This document shows positions 12,200-24,120 of a DNA stretch of 64,000 nucleotides, one piece after another. Position 1 is the first letter of the stretch; every line of letters starts with the position of its first letter. A program made the position numbers and the translations under genes. The DNA is from Owenia fusiformis (lineage: Eukaryota; Annelida; Polychaeta; Sabellida; Oweniidae), in the NCBI GenBank assembly GCA_903813345.2, contig CAIIXF020000001.1, positions 49,247,885-49,311,884 of the forward strand, in the 5' to 3' direction. Under the pieces are notes generated by a model that did not search any database, had not been told where the DNA came from, and worked only from the letters and a program-made list of their open reading frames with translations.

Positions 12200-13050
12200 T
12201 ACAGGATGGTCCAAAAGTAACGTCAAAGGTCTTGCCATCTAAATACTATTGGACCAATCTTCTTGAAACTTTGTAGAGATGTCAAACAAACATTATTAGG
12301 TTAATACCTATAGAACACAGCTTCTACTACTTCCGATTGGTCGATTTCATGGTTACTATGAATACAACAAATATTATAAATGTGAAACATTTCATTTTAT
12401 CAAAATAATGAACATTTTATTGCACAATTATTGCATGACATATTACTCATAATTACATAACTGCCATTATGAGCAATGTATTTCTCATCAAATAGTACCC
12501 ACTCTGCAAACACATCCCGAGATCCAATATCTTGAACTGCACCAACAAAACACTTTCTTTACTCATCTGCAGTTTTATAATTTGTTAAAGTTAGTTCACT
12601 GTAGTAAAATTCGCTTATAAGGCCAACTAGGGGGATTTGTTGGGCATGTTCAAGTTGTGACAGTCAAAGTTCACCAACTGTTCTGATTGTCAGGATCGCC
12701 TTGTGTGCTGGGGCATTATCCAAGTGAAGACTGTTCTGGGTGTGGTGGTGTATTTGCTTCTTGATGCATGCTTAAATACAGGACACAATCGACTAAAATA
12801 GTTTACCACAAAGTTACCACAACATCGTACTGCTTATCCATATATTTTATGCCGCATATTCTTTCGATTTTGGGAAGCTACGACCGCCGTAGATAAAATA
12901 TGATTGAGAAGCATAAGACTCGTTAATACTTTTCCTTTCTCTAAAAATTTCGAGCATCATTTCAGCAATTTAGCTAGTTAGTGGGATGTCATCTCTCATC
13001 AATGAGGTCACATAACGCCATAGACTCACTGAAACTTATGATGCTGCTAG
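12200..13050 (-). pseudogene. Degraded mariner-family transposase
   Basis: Minus-strand relic. Around 12690-12735 one frame reads LHLDNAPAHKAILTI, the diagnostic block containing the second catalytic aspartate of mariner transposases. Upstream and downstream frames are broken by stops and shifts. The 3' terminal repeat is TACAGGATGGTCCAAAAGT at 12200. The matching 5' end was not found, so the right boundary is approximate. Confidence 0.75.
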
Positions 13051-13801
13051 ACTCAATGATAATGCGTCTGTGTGTTTAGTCAGTTGTGTTGTTTTTGGTT
13101 TCTTCTAGGGTTCCTTTACGCCCTCGACCGTCTTTTGATAACTATCTCTTATATTGAGCTTCGAATAGCTAGATATTTTGCCACATTTCTCCTCAGCTGG
13201 CAAGCATTAATGGCGGACCAAAATGAGCATCAATTAGTCATCCTTGATACAAAGTTGCGAAGAATCCAGAAAACCTAAATGTGTTTAGAATCTTGGTTGA
13301 TATTACTCGATAAACAAAACTAAATAAGAATTAATGATTCCCACTAATTATAAACATTGGTGTTTGGTGTGTTGCTGTTTTAGAATATATTATAGTACCC
13401 GTGATCGGGTGCTCAGAGTACATGACACAACTCAACCAATCTCAAATGATGTGTGGGATAGACAAATTCCAGACTCAAAATACAAGGATGTCAGAGTCAA
13501 CCTCTGTTCACAAATCCTTTTCAAAATAAAAACATTGTTGTACATGTAAATGTCATTCATCTTATATGAATGTAGCACATTCTCATAAATGAAAAATGTA
13601 ATAATATCAATGACTCATTATAGATCTATTAAAGCCAAACTCATACAATAGGAATTTATCGAAGTGCTTCATTTTGTAAGTAGACGTACAAATATATGAA
13701 TGAAGTTATCATTTAAGATTTCGTTACTAAAATGGTACATTGGGAAAAACTACAAAGGCAAATCAATAACAAGCATGTAATGTATATATAGGGTAAAATA
13801 G

Positions 13802-13834
13802 TGGGTATGGGTACATTTTCTGAGACACCCTGTA
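13802..13834. mobile_element. Solo mariner-like terminal repeat
   Basis: The sequence 'tctgagacaccctgta' has the form of a right-hand terminal repeat of the TACAGGGTGTC group. No matching left end was found nearby, so this is probably a relic of a deleted element. Confidence 0.4.
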
Positions 13835-15546
13835 TATATTGTGCTGATTGTAGGCATCTAAAACAAATTTGCACATCATATAACAGGCGACACCGAATCA
13901 ATGGTATTTATCTTCATGTATGTTATCCGACCTCGAACCAAGTATACATCTTAAAATAGTCATACAGTTGCATATCACCTACAAACTAATGGCGGAATAG
14001 AGCGGTTTCATACATATTTTTTCGAGTGATTCAAAACGACATCACACGGAGTGGTTGTTTAAAATGCATTTGTTTTACATATAAATATATCCAACAATGG
14101 GACATTATCATTTAGATCTAAATGAGGTCGTCGCAAGACTTTAGACCCATAGTTGGAGTAAGGCTTTGTGGCTAAAGCTTAGTTGAGATATATGGGTCTA
14201 TAAATCACATTATTTCAAAGTGAATCCGTTCAAGTATAAAACAGGAACAGAAACTGATTGGAAAACACGACGCATGTGAAGCAGCGCTCAACAAATGTGA
14301 TAATGTAATAGATAGTTACTTAGATAACCAACTTATCGGTTTGTTGTATTTATTGATCAGACCACTGTGGACGAAGAGCTCAAGAATACTTCCAAGATTT
14401 ATCTCTTATTTCCATAAACCAATAGTACTAGTGTACCTGATTTATTGAACAGAGCGTGTATTTGAGATAAATAATGACAATGCTCAACGAAAAGGGGGCG
14501 GGGGTACAGCCATGAAAAGTGAGATTTCCTTCCTCAATATGTTTAACAATGTTTGTTTCCACATGGAAGCTGTTCTACTTACGAAGAATCAATTTCGGAT
14601 TTTTCACCTTACGTGGCAACTGTCTTCCACAAAGATTAAGCATTTCCAACCAAGGAATATTTACTAACTATTTCAAGATTCCATTTTTGTACTTCAATGA
14701 TATTATTTCGAATCATATTCAACTGATTTAAATTGTACCCTCCAACCGTCAACTTGAATCCTGTATATCACATTCATTGTGATTGAATAATTCGTTAGAT
14801 AGATATATAACTGTAAGAGATAATTTGTCTCCTCTAGGTTTCATTCGAACAAATGGTAATTGCCCCTCTAAGTAGTGATTACCATGCCAATAAAAGCAGC
14901 ATTATATTCTTTGCATTGTGTATCCATTCCATATTAACATATATTTCACACTTGATCTGATGATTCTGTTCGATGTTTTAGCCGCAGTGTGTTAGTATTA
15001 AAGATAGGCAATGACATGGTAGCATTTGTGATTTCTCTTTTTCTTTTTACTGAGAAAAAGTGTGAGCTTTGTTCTTCAGGTTAAATTGCAGATTAGCAAT
15101 ATTTTCAACGGGCTATTTGTTGAAAGAAGTCTATCATTAATCTAACATAATTTGCATATAATTGTCGAAATGAGCCACTAATCCCAGAAGAGAAGTGTTC
15201 AAATTGATATTGTGACCGGATGGATTGTGAGATAACATGTTCATGTGAAGTCAGCAGGGTGTCTTGTATCGAGCCTTTGTTATTCTTCTTTCTTTATTTT
15301 CACTATTTTGACGTTGTTTTCCTAAAATCCCATATAAGCATTATAGTAGTATACTAGGCAGTCTTCTGTATAAAAAAACAATAATCTGGGATGAAGAAGA
15401 TTTCAATGTAATGCAATGACTGTATTTTAATGCTCTTCAGTATTTCCCGTTAGGCACTCGTGCTTGTACATACTATTGTATAATTACAAATAATTAATAA
15501 AATATGTAATATTTTTCACATTATTTGTGGATATTCACGTTGTTTA

Positions 15547-15904
15547 TTAAGAAATATAGACCAAAGAGCAGGGTTTCTAGTTTCGAATAACACCCAGCTG
15601 GTCTCGGCACAAACGTTTTCTGTACCCCGAACGACCGAAGGGAGTGAGGGGTTCGAAAGCTTTGTGCCGAGACCAGCGGCGTGTTATTCGAAACTAGTAA
15701 CCCTGCTCTGAGGTCTATATTACGATTCGAACATGAAAATTCACCAAATTGTTTCGAATAATTCATCATGATCCGCCATTACTACGACCCACCGTTATGA
15801 CGTCACACATTTATTAACTGGGTTATTATACTCGAATATAACCCAGCTGAAGCATTGACTTTGATTACAGTTTATAGAAGGCGTGAATACAGTCATGTTC
15901 GAAT
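15547..15904. mobile_element. Palindromic repeat, family F, copy 1
   Basis: The first half is a strong hairpin: 'gagcagggtt(t)ctagtttcgaa' pairs with 'ttcgaaactagtaaccctgctc', around a loop that includes 'gtaccccgaacgaccgaag'. The second half is bounded by a smaller inverted pair, ATTCGAACATGA and TCATGTTCGAAT. It can be delimited because the copy at 28559-28818 plus 31306-31366 starts and stops at the same positions. Confidence 0.75.
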
Positions 15905-16571
15905 GTTTGATAATGAATACATTGTACAATAAAAAATATTTCAGTTAAATTATTTAAGAAAAACCCTAAAATATATTTTCAAAGGCGGAACTTCCTTAAA
16001 TGCTATGCTTTTGGAAGCCACGAGTTGTACATGTTAGTAACAACTTAGGTCAATATTCTTCAGCAAGAGCTCGTATGAGATGAAATAACTTAATCCCACT
16101 GGCTCAGTGGATTGCCACTCTGTCACCTGACTACAGGGCCTATGAATCTTCATTTTACCTGCCATAGTAGGAAATAACTGAGGAAGTATTAGTCTTCTTA
16201 AAAAGCAAACAACTTACTTAAAAAATACCTGAGGTCAATCCATTTTAGTCAAACGTACACTCCCCTCCAAAAGCTTGGCAACCTTAGCTCTCTCATTTAA
16301 CCTAATTTAACTACGTGTTAAAGTCCCTTTTATGTTTGAATTTTTATGGACATAACATGTGAGGAAAATATTTATAATAGTGATGGAAATGAAACTTGAC
16401 TTCATTTCAAATCCCTCCAAATTTTCCCAATTTTTTCCTCAATCACAATAGGTCGAAAATTGATGAATTTTTGAAAAATTGTCATTCTGGAGGCGGGGAG
16501 TGTGTATTTATGATGGAGAAGATGCAGCTACATGCACACCTAAAGTTGAATAATAAATTCATTAAAGAACT

Positions 16572-16872
16572 TTAAATCTGAAAAATAAGCAATCAAAGGA
16601 CGACATTGCAAGATTATATGGAAAAACATATGTACTTGCCCTAACTTTTGCATATTTTGGTTTGTTTTGTAGTTTGGCTATCATATGTGTGGCCCCTATT
16701 ATTTTGATGTTTTTCCCATGTTATTTTCCCGAAAAAATCAACATGACTGTCACTCCATGAATTACAAAAGGCCATACATTTTCTGCATATTATACCTAAG
16801 TATCTGAAATATACAAAAAGTTCGGACAGGTACATTGGTACATACATGTATATGCTTATTTTTCAGATTTAA
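16572..16872. mobile_element. TTAA-flanked MITE
   Basis: About 300 bp with 16-bp perfect inverted ends (ATCTGAAAAATAAGCA) directly inside TTAA on both sides. TTAA duplications are typical of piggyBac and of some Kolobok elements. The sequence carries no transposase, so the superfamily stays open. Confidence 0.75.
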
Positions 16873-17250
16873 TAAATAAAAACATTTCAGTAAAATCATC
16901 GAAAAACATTTCCCTAGAATACCTTTTCAGTAATAGTTTGGGTATAGCGTGTTCTAATCCCACTTCAATTTATTCAATTCATTTGACTGTATATTTGATG
17001 TAACATTGTTCATTAATACAAGGTGATCGATCACTCACATTCCAGCTCTGACACATGCTAAATTATAATTTCTCATCACTTTTAGTGTCAGGATACATAT
17101 GCTTATATTCTTGATAATATCTCGTGGGTTTTTAGAAACACTCAAAACTTTTTATGATAATGAACTGTTATATGGCTTACTCCTGATACATGTGAGGTTT
17201 TATGAAGTACGATCACCATCAACTTAGTGTGACATGTAGTAGTAACAGTA

Positions 17251-17750
17251 TACAGGGTTTCATATAATATCGTCCAAAGTTACGTTGATTGGCATATACC
17301 TGATACCTGTCAAGCCATTTGAGGTGACCATAGACCTAGAAACATTGCAATGTAGGTAATTGCAGGTAATTCTTCTCATTTTGACACAATAAAAGCTGAT
17401 GGAAGAGGACACACTTATTTTTAAGGACACCATGAAAATATAGGTGAAAGACAAGTCTCAGTTTGAAGAAAAGTCCAATGGACTAATAATTTTTTTATGA
17501 AAAATATAGAAATACACCCAAATTAAAAAAAGAGGACATTTAAATCTACAATACATGTATGTCAAAACATCAAAATTGTCCAAAGCAGGCGAAACGTGCA
17601 GTAGACTGATGAACTTCGTTTTTCAAACAGAGACTAGTTCTTTCCAAAATATTTGAGAGTTGGTGAGTTAAGAATACCAATGATATATCAGACGAGGCAT
17701 CATCCAACGTGAATGTATCATAGAGAATGGGTAGAAAGCTCGTCTTCCCG
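17251..17750. mobile_element. Degenerate relative of the 7047-7663 MITE
   Basis: Starts TACAGGGTTTCATATAA and shares several collinear blocks with the 7047 element, including 'ccaaagttacg.tgatt.gcatat', 'aggtgaccata' and 'ttgagagttggtgagtta'. The right end has decayed, so the boundary is approximate. Confidence 0.6.
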
Positions 17751-18020
17751 AAGGACATGCATACTGGTTACCAGTTTGATTTTCAGTCACACGTATGAAA
17801 ACTTCAGGCAGGACATGTAATGACAACATTACGCCCTGACATAATTATCCAATCAAAAATTCTTTTCGAGCGAAAATTCTTTCAAAATCATCCCGTTTTT
17901 TATGATTCTGAGCACTTTTCAATTGAATTTGGCCCTTATTGAGCAAAGTTGTCTAAAGTGAATCCCCCTGGAATCTTTAAAAAAGTGAACCCCCATGGCA
18001 AATCCTGGCTACGGGCCTGA

Positions 18021-18212
18021 CCCAAGGAGGATTGGCTCCCAGAATGCAACACCGATATTCTGCAAAACAATCACCTAGCGATAGCTTTGTTGGAGAGTAT
18101 CGGGTCATTCTCCATGCAGTCGTACAAATTATACAGACACGAATAGCAAATGACGCATGCGTGGAGATTAAAGAATATCGAGTTGGAACCCTGGCTTCCA
18201 ATCCTCCTTGGG
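18021..18212. mobile_element. 192-bp MITE with 5-bp target duplication
   Basis: Perfect 15-bp inverted ends (CCCAAGGAGGATTGG and complement) and a 5-bp duplication CCTGA (18016-18020 and 18213-18217). The insertion interrupts the 'ggctacgggcctga' end of an older hAT-like repeat. A partial relative of the left end lies near 56524-56550. Confidence 0.75.
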
Positions 18213-18549
18213 CCTGACCCAATAACGGGTAATATTTAAAGAAGTATATAATAAAAATAATATTTATTAGGGGTGTCAGCATGTCATGTCAATGTTCTGT
18301 ACATCCCAAATGAAAGATAATTGTCATGCAAGCAAAAAAGCAAAAAATATGTCATTAAAATAGCTTACCGCTCTCAATTTATCGGTCATGTTCTATGACA
18401 TTTAATTAAATATATACTAGACTGCAAAACGTTTGCATATCATGGTTTTAATTTCCGTATGAGATGGACACTGCGATCGCCATATTTGATTCATTGTCCC
18501 ATATTTTTCTAAACCGAGATATCTCACACTGACAATTTTCGACCATTGA

Positions 18550-19290
18550 AATAATGGAAAGGAGTAGTATCGATATGGAAAACTTTTTGAACACACGTTT
18601 CTCTCAAACCAGTCATAAAAATCTAAAAATTTAACACATCGTCAATTTAATGGTCATCTTTTGTATGGTAACAATATAATTTGAAATATATATATACTTT
18701 CATCTATGTTTTTTTAGAAAACACATCAAACACTTGTTTTGTTCTTGGTATCATGTTTCCAGAGTGAAATGAAACATCTTTCTGAACCTTATTGGAACAA
18801 AACGACATAAACTCAACATGTTGAGGTCTCTCAATATTGTAATTGTACAAAGGAAATCTTGGTTGATTTAAAAAAAGTATCTTGTTAATGAAATAAAAGG
18901 TTTATCTTGATTTTTATCTATTTTGGGGGGATTTTGTTTTAATTTTTTGAATACTTTTTAAAATCAACCAAAAATTCCTTTGTATAACTATAATATTGAG
19001 AGGTCTAAAAACATGTTGTATATGCTATTTTGTTCCAACAAGGTTCGGAAAGACATTTTATTTCATTCTCACGAATTGGTAAAAAGGAGCAAAAACAATT
19101 GCACTAAAACAAAAAATGTTAACAAAAACAGTAATAAAAAATATTTCTAAATAATTTTTGCATTAAATTGTTTTCAATCAGTCAACAGTACATAAAATAC
19201 CGTGATTTTTTACAGAATGTTTTCAATGATTGGTTTAAGAGAAAAACATTGTCGAATTCAGTTCTCCATATCGATACCAATCCTTTCAGT
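18550..19290. mobile_element. Diverged long inverted repeat
   Basis: The left arm from about 18556 ('gtatcgatatggaaaac', 'ctctcaaaccagtcat') pairs with the right arm ending near 19283 ('gttctccatatcgatac', 'atgattggtttaagag'). An inner pair of about 120 bp (18760-18870 with 18950-19070) contains 'aaggaaatcttggttgattt' and its diverged complement. Arms have drifted, so this is an old palindromic element. Confidence 0.65.
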
Positions 19291-19929
19291 TTTTCAGGTA
19301 TATTGTTCAGATATGTTAATGGCTTCCTTATTGGAGTCTTTATGTTATTTTTAGGTTCACTTACTTCATTCTCTACATTCTCTATAGCTCTCAGTTTTGC
19401 ACACAGAGCATGCCCTTAGCCTGCTTTTTGTACCCACCACCCCCTCCCCGCCCACAAATGATTTTTTCCCATGCTAAATCAACCTCTTCGTAATGTAAAG
19501 GTTAGTGCCGAAACTTGAAGCTATAACAAGCAGGAAACCACATTTCAAATCAGAAAATGGGTTTCCACTGGATAGATCCGCCAGTGATTCGAATCCGAAA
19601 ATAAATTTCTGCTTGTGTGGAAAAAAATTTTGGACCACTAAAACCCAAAATAGGGCCCACATTTTAAAATTTAAGGCCCATTTTTGTTAATTTGGCCTAA
19701 ATCCGATCCTGAAAATCCAAAGGGGACGGGTGACAAAAATGTCCACGCTTGCGCGGAGAAAAAAAAATTGGGCCCAAATTTTGAAAGTAATGCCAGTAAC
19801 AATACCCAGTAATGCCAGTTTTTTAATCTAAATTGTGGAGAAGAGCAGGGGTTTTCTTCAAGAAAGCAAAAAAAGCGAGGTCCACAGTTTTTGGAGATAT
19901 CAGGGGGGGTCGGCTCGCACGAGTCCCTC

Positions 19930-19946
19930 GAGCCACCTGGCTACGG
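19930..19946. mobile_element. hAT-like terminus
   Basis: The block 'cctggctacgggcctg' is the complement of a typical hAT-type end (CAGGCCCGTAGCCAGG). It occurs here and again at about 18004-18019. The opposite ends were not identified. Confidence 0.4.
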
Positions 19947-20002
19947 GCCTGTGGAGTGCATAAATATACCAAGATTATTCAGAATTGATAAATAGAGAAG
20001 GA

Positions 20003-20089
20003 CATTCTGATACTATAGCATCTTTCTGTTTCACCTGAAACATCATCTCAGGGCTGAGAAGAATTGAGATGTCATGGTTTATCATGATG
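20003..20089. repeat. Dispersed repeat, copy 2
   Basis: Second copy of the 1454-1539 repeat in the same orientation, with a 4-bp insertion (catcATCTcag) relative to the first. Confidence 0.7.
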
Positions 20090-20759
20090 AGAGAATATTC
20101 AGCGACCTACATTTTTGCATTTCTAAAAAGTAGGTCACTAAATTTTCTAAATTGTCATACATTGCAGATTAATTTAGGTTTGTTGCGACGGCTATTTTTG
20201 AATCTTGAATTCAAAACGGCAGCCATTTTGAGGGACATAGAACAACTTTGACTATCTCGTCCACAGCAAGACTGGTGATAATTGTATTGCATTATACTTA
20301 ACCTGCAAAGGTTTTATGCTAAAGATGGTATACACTAAGCGCGTTGCAAGACTTACACAATGAGGGAAGGATTATGACCGAATAATTACAAGGGACCGTG
20401 TCAGGCAACGTCTTCGAATGATATAATTGCGATCTTCTAAATCATAATTGGCATAGTTTGTCGGATTTTGCTTCAAAGGTCAGATTAATCAATCGTGAAG
20501 TAATATTGTGCTAATGAAACACACATGGCTATCACTATCACTATTCTTTAACATTTCGACAAATTATACCAGTAATAATATTAATCACTAGCTCTGAAGT
20601 TTCAAGTCTTGCCGCTTCACTTGCTCAGAGATGTTGGAATTTTTAAAGATTTGCACTGAACAGTCAATTTTTCATTAGGCACCTGAAGGAGGATCCCGAC
20701 TATGGCATTAATGGTCGAGAAATAGGGATCTAAATGAATTATGATGAATGATATATAGT

Positions 20760-23099
20760 CAGGGCCGTCAGATGGGGGGGTGCGATGGGTGCGACCGCAC
20801 CCCCCTTTGACACCCTCCAAAAAAAAGTTTGAAATTTTTTTTTGAAATTTTAGCATCTCAAAATTGTAAAATTTTCTGGGGGCGGGGCCACCCCTCACAC
20901 CCCCACAAAACAATGGAAAAGTTCTGAATTTATTTTATGTATAGTCTCAGACACTTTTAAAGTGCCCTGACATCATCAAATAGCTCCTTGATATAGTCAA
21001 TGATTCTTGGAGACTAACACTTACTCGCCCTCTGGCACCCCCTCCCCCCTTAAAATTTTCTAGGAGAGTTGGCCACCCCTCACATCCCCCACAAAACAAT
21101 TGAAATAATTCTGAATTGTATTGTTTTAGAGACTTTTAAAGTTCCCAGACATCATCAAGTAGCTCCTTGATATAGTCAATGTTTCTGGGGGACTAATACT
21201 TGCTCCCCCTCTGGCATACCCACCCCACCTCCCTGGCACCCCTCCAAATAATGGAAAAAATTGTGATTTTTCTCAAATGTTTTAATTGACTCATACACTT
21301 TGAAAGTGTCCAGAGAGCACCAAATAATGTCTTAAAATTGTAAAATTTTCTAGGGGGAGTAGGCCATACTCCCCATGCCCAAAACAAAACAATTGAAAAG
21401 TTCTGAATTTATTTTATATATTGTCTCAGACACTTTTAAAGTGCCCTGACATCATCAAATAGCTCCTTGATATAGTCAATGATTCTTGGAGACTAACACT
21501 TACTCGCCCTCTGGCATTCCCACCCCACCTCGCTCTCTGGCACGCCCCCCCCCCCCCCTTTAAACCCCCCAAATTGAAAAAAATTGTGATTTTCTCAAAT
21601 GTTTTAATTGACTCATACACTTTGAAAGTGTCCAGAGAGCACCAAATAGTGTCTTAAAATTGTAAAATTTTCTAGGGGGAGTAGGCCATACTCCCCATGC
21701 CCAAAACAAAACAATTGAAAAGTTCTGAATTTATTTTATATATTGTCTCAGACACTTTTAAAGTGCCCTGACATCATCAAATAGCTCCTTGATATAGTCA
21801 ATGATTCTTGGAGACTAACACTTACTCGCCCTCTGGCATTCCCACCCCACCTCGCTCTCTGTCACCCCCCCCCCCTTAAACCCCCAAATTGAAAAAAAAT
21901 GATTTTTTCATATTTTTTGTTGAGTCATATACTTTGAAAGTGCCTAGAAAGCACCAAATAGCATTTTAAAATTGTAAAATTTTCTAGGAGAGTTAGACAC
22001 CCCTCACATCCCCCACAAAACAATTGAAATAATTCTGAATTTTGTGTATTGTCTCAGACACTTTTAAAGTTCCCAGACATCATCAAATAGCTCCTTGATA
22101 TAGTCAATGATTTTTACTCGCCCTCTGGCATCCCCACCTAACAACCACCTCTGGCATCCCACCTCAACATTAAAAAAATGAGAAAAACAATTATTTTTCA
22201 ATTTTTTTATTGACTCATACACTTTAAAAGTGCTCAGATGTATTTTAAAATTTTCTTAGAGAGTTGGCCATCCCTCAAATCCCCCACAAAACAATTGAAA
22301 AAATTCACTTATTGTCTCAGACATTTTTAAAGTACCCAGACATCAGCAAATAGCACCTTGATATGGTCAATGTTTCTGGGGGACAACCACTTGGTCCCCC
22401 TCTGGCACCCCACACTTCACCCTCTCATCCTCTTTGATACCATCCCCAAAAGAATTCCCATTTTTTATTGACGCATACTCTTTGAAAGTGCCCAGAAAGC
22501 ACCAAATAGCATCTAAAAAGTGTAAAATTTTCTACGGGGAGTGGGCAACTCCTCACACCCCATACAAAACAATTGGACAGTTTGGACACTTAAACAGTCA
22601 CCAAGTGACATAATGAAATCATAAAAATTTCTGGCACCCCACCCCAAAAACTGAAGCATTCATTTACTCAAACGCATTAAAAGTGCTCAAAATTAATCAG
22701 ACAGCATCTGGAATTGATAGAATTTTTCTGTGCTACTTAAGAAGAAAATGATTGAAAATCTGAATTTCTTTAAATTGATTCTATTGATTAAAACTCCTAA
22801 AGTGTCCAGAAATCACTGAATGTGATCTTGAACTGGTAAAAAGTTTCGGGTTAACATTTATGCCCTTCTAGCACACCTTTCCCCTATCCAGTGTTTCTCC
22901 AAATTGCTCATTCAATATTTAGTCTAAAAACAATAAAATACTACAAAATAGACTGAATGGCCCCAATATAGGGAGTAACCGACCCTCCCCCCCCCCCCTC
23001 TGACTTACGCGATTTGATTTACGCGGCAAAAATTGACAATTCCATATTCTCTTTAGTAAAAACCGCACCCCCCTTGGAGAAAAGTGTCTTACGGGCCTG
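20760..23099. mobile_element. hAT-like element carrying a tandem array
   Basis: Starts CAGGGCCGTCAGATGGGG and ends TCTTACGGGCCTG, imperfect inverted ends of hAT style. TATAGT is present on both sides (20754-20759 and 23100-23105), a 6-bp duplication instead of the usual 8 bp for hAT. Subterminal 'gcaccccccttg' blocks are also inverted. The interior is almost entirely the array described separately, so the element is non-autonomous. Confidence 0.6.
20820..22850. repeat. ~300-bp degenerate tandem array with C-runs
   Basis: The block 'gtctcagacacttttaaagt' recurs near 20945, 21127, 21425, 21749, 22045 and 22317, so spacing is mostly 270-325 bp with one short unit of about 180 bp. Between these lies a related half-unit, 'cactttgaaagtgtccagag', so each unit looks like two diverged halves. 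Runs of C (up to about 13 bases near 21546) accompany 'ctctggca'. Copies decay toward the right end. The short ORFs in this array are not genes. Confidence 0.8.
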
Positions 23100-23315
23100 T
23101 ATAGTTGTATTAGACATCTTTTCTTTTCACGTTATGGAAAGTTAGTTTTTCCTTTCCTTATGACTGGTGTATTTTAATTGCTGTGTTCTATAACAACTGT
23201 TGGTCCTTTCCCTCATCGTCGGTTCCCACGCTCAATCACTACGTTCTGAGGATAGGTCCGAAGCTTGATGAAGCAAGATGCCTTTCCCTCTGTGCATACA
23301 TATCCATACGCTTAC

Positions 23316-23390
23316 CTCGGTTATAACAATAAGTACTGCGTCACGAGGAACCGTTGGATCATTCATAACAATACCCATCATATCTTTCGG
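23316..23390 (-). CDS. Candidate 75-nt cassette exon of PDE11A
   Basis: On the minus strand an acceptor-like tract ('cattcctttctatattaattgatag') leads into 75 nt with no stop that reads PKDMMGIVMNDPTVPRDAVL plus five more residues (IVITE) and ends in GAG|gtaagcg, a good donor. Both ends are in phase 0, the same phase as the 33883 and 6860 junctions, so inclusion would add 25 residues within GAF-A without a frameshift. I do not recognise this peptide in the PDE11 family. It could instead be a chance ORF, or an exon of a nested gene. Confidence 0.25.
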
Positions 23391-23589
23391 CTATCAATTA
23401 ATATAGAAAGGAATGCTGGAAGGCTGTGAACTCTCCCATGGGGAATAATTGATATTCGTCACTTTTCAAAGCTAGAACAGATAAGTATGGATTCCTGAAA
23501 CCAATTCAAACCTGCATTTTTGGAATCACTGAAACGTTGGCCTTATTACTTTCCTTTTTAAGACTTGCAATTTCTGAAGTGCTAAAGGC

Positions 23590-24000
23590 AGTTATTCACC
23601 GATTCAGAAAAATCATGATGCAACTAAACTGTTATACCAAAGTTGTATACCAAAAGCAATCGGGAATTTATCAAACTAATACAAATTACCCCACTTGCTG
23701 AGCGAAAGAGAACAAAACGTAAACTTAAAATACAACCTTTCCGCCGCCATGTTGGAAAGTATTGTGAATGTAACAATATCGTTAACTGTTACCCCGTTGA
23801 GATAAGTACACGCAAAACATATAATATACAGAAAATGGAGGAACGCATGAGCATTTGAGTTATAAAAGAGGGCGTAAATACAGAAGCAGACCTAAAGCTA
23901 GATAATTGTGTGTTGTGTCTAGAAGTCTAATAAACATCAATAATTCAAATCAAATTATCTGCAATTCATTTGGAATCGTGTAAGAATATAAGAAGGTTAT
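23590..24000 (+). mobile_element. Possible solo LTR
   Basis: A TATAAAAG box at about 23861 is followed some 70 bp later by AATAAA (about 23929), a compact promoter-plus-polyadenylation layout typical of retrotransposon LTRs. The ORF across 23643-23858 has no recognisable domain. I could not fix TG...CA ends or a target duplication, so the boundaries are guesses. Confidence 0.3.
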
Positions 24001-24120
24001 CTTGGGAGGAAATTATAAGCTCGCATCTTGCAGAGAATTTTCTTCAATGGACGTGAAATAGGCAATATGTTGCTACAGCTGCTTTACATAGCAATGGACA
24101 TCGAACTTAACACGCTCAAA

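Noticed and set aside
16256-16506. Possible MITE with CACTCCCC ends
   Set aside because: The inverted match is short and interrupted and the flanks do not form a duplication, so it was not added to the CAC/GTG group.
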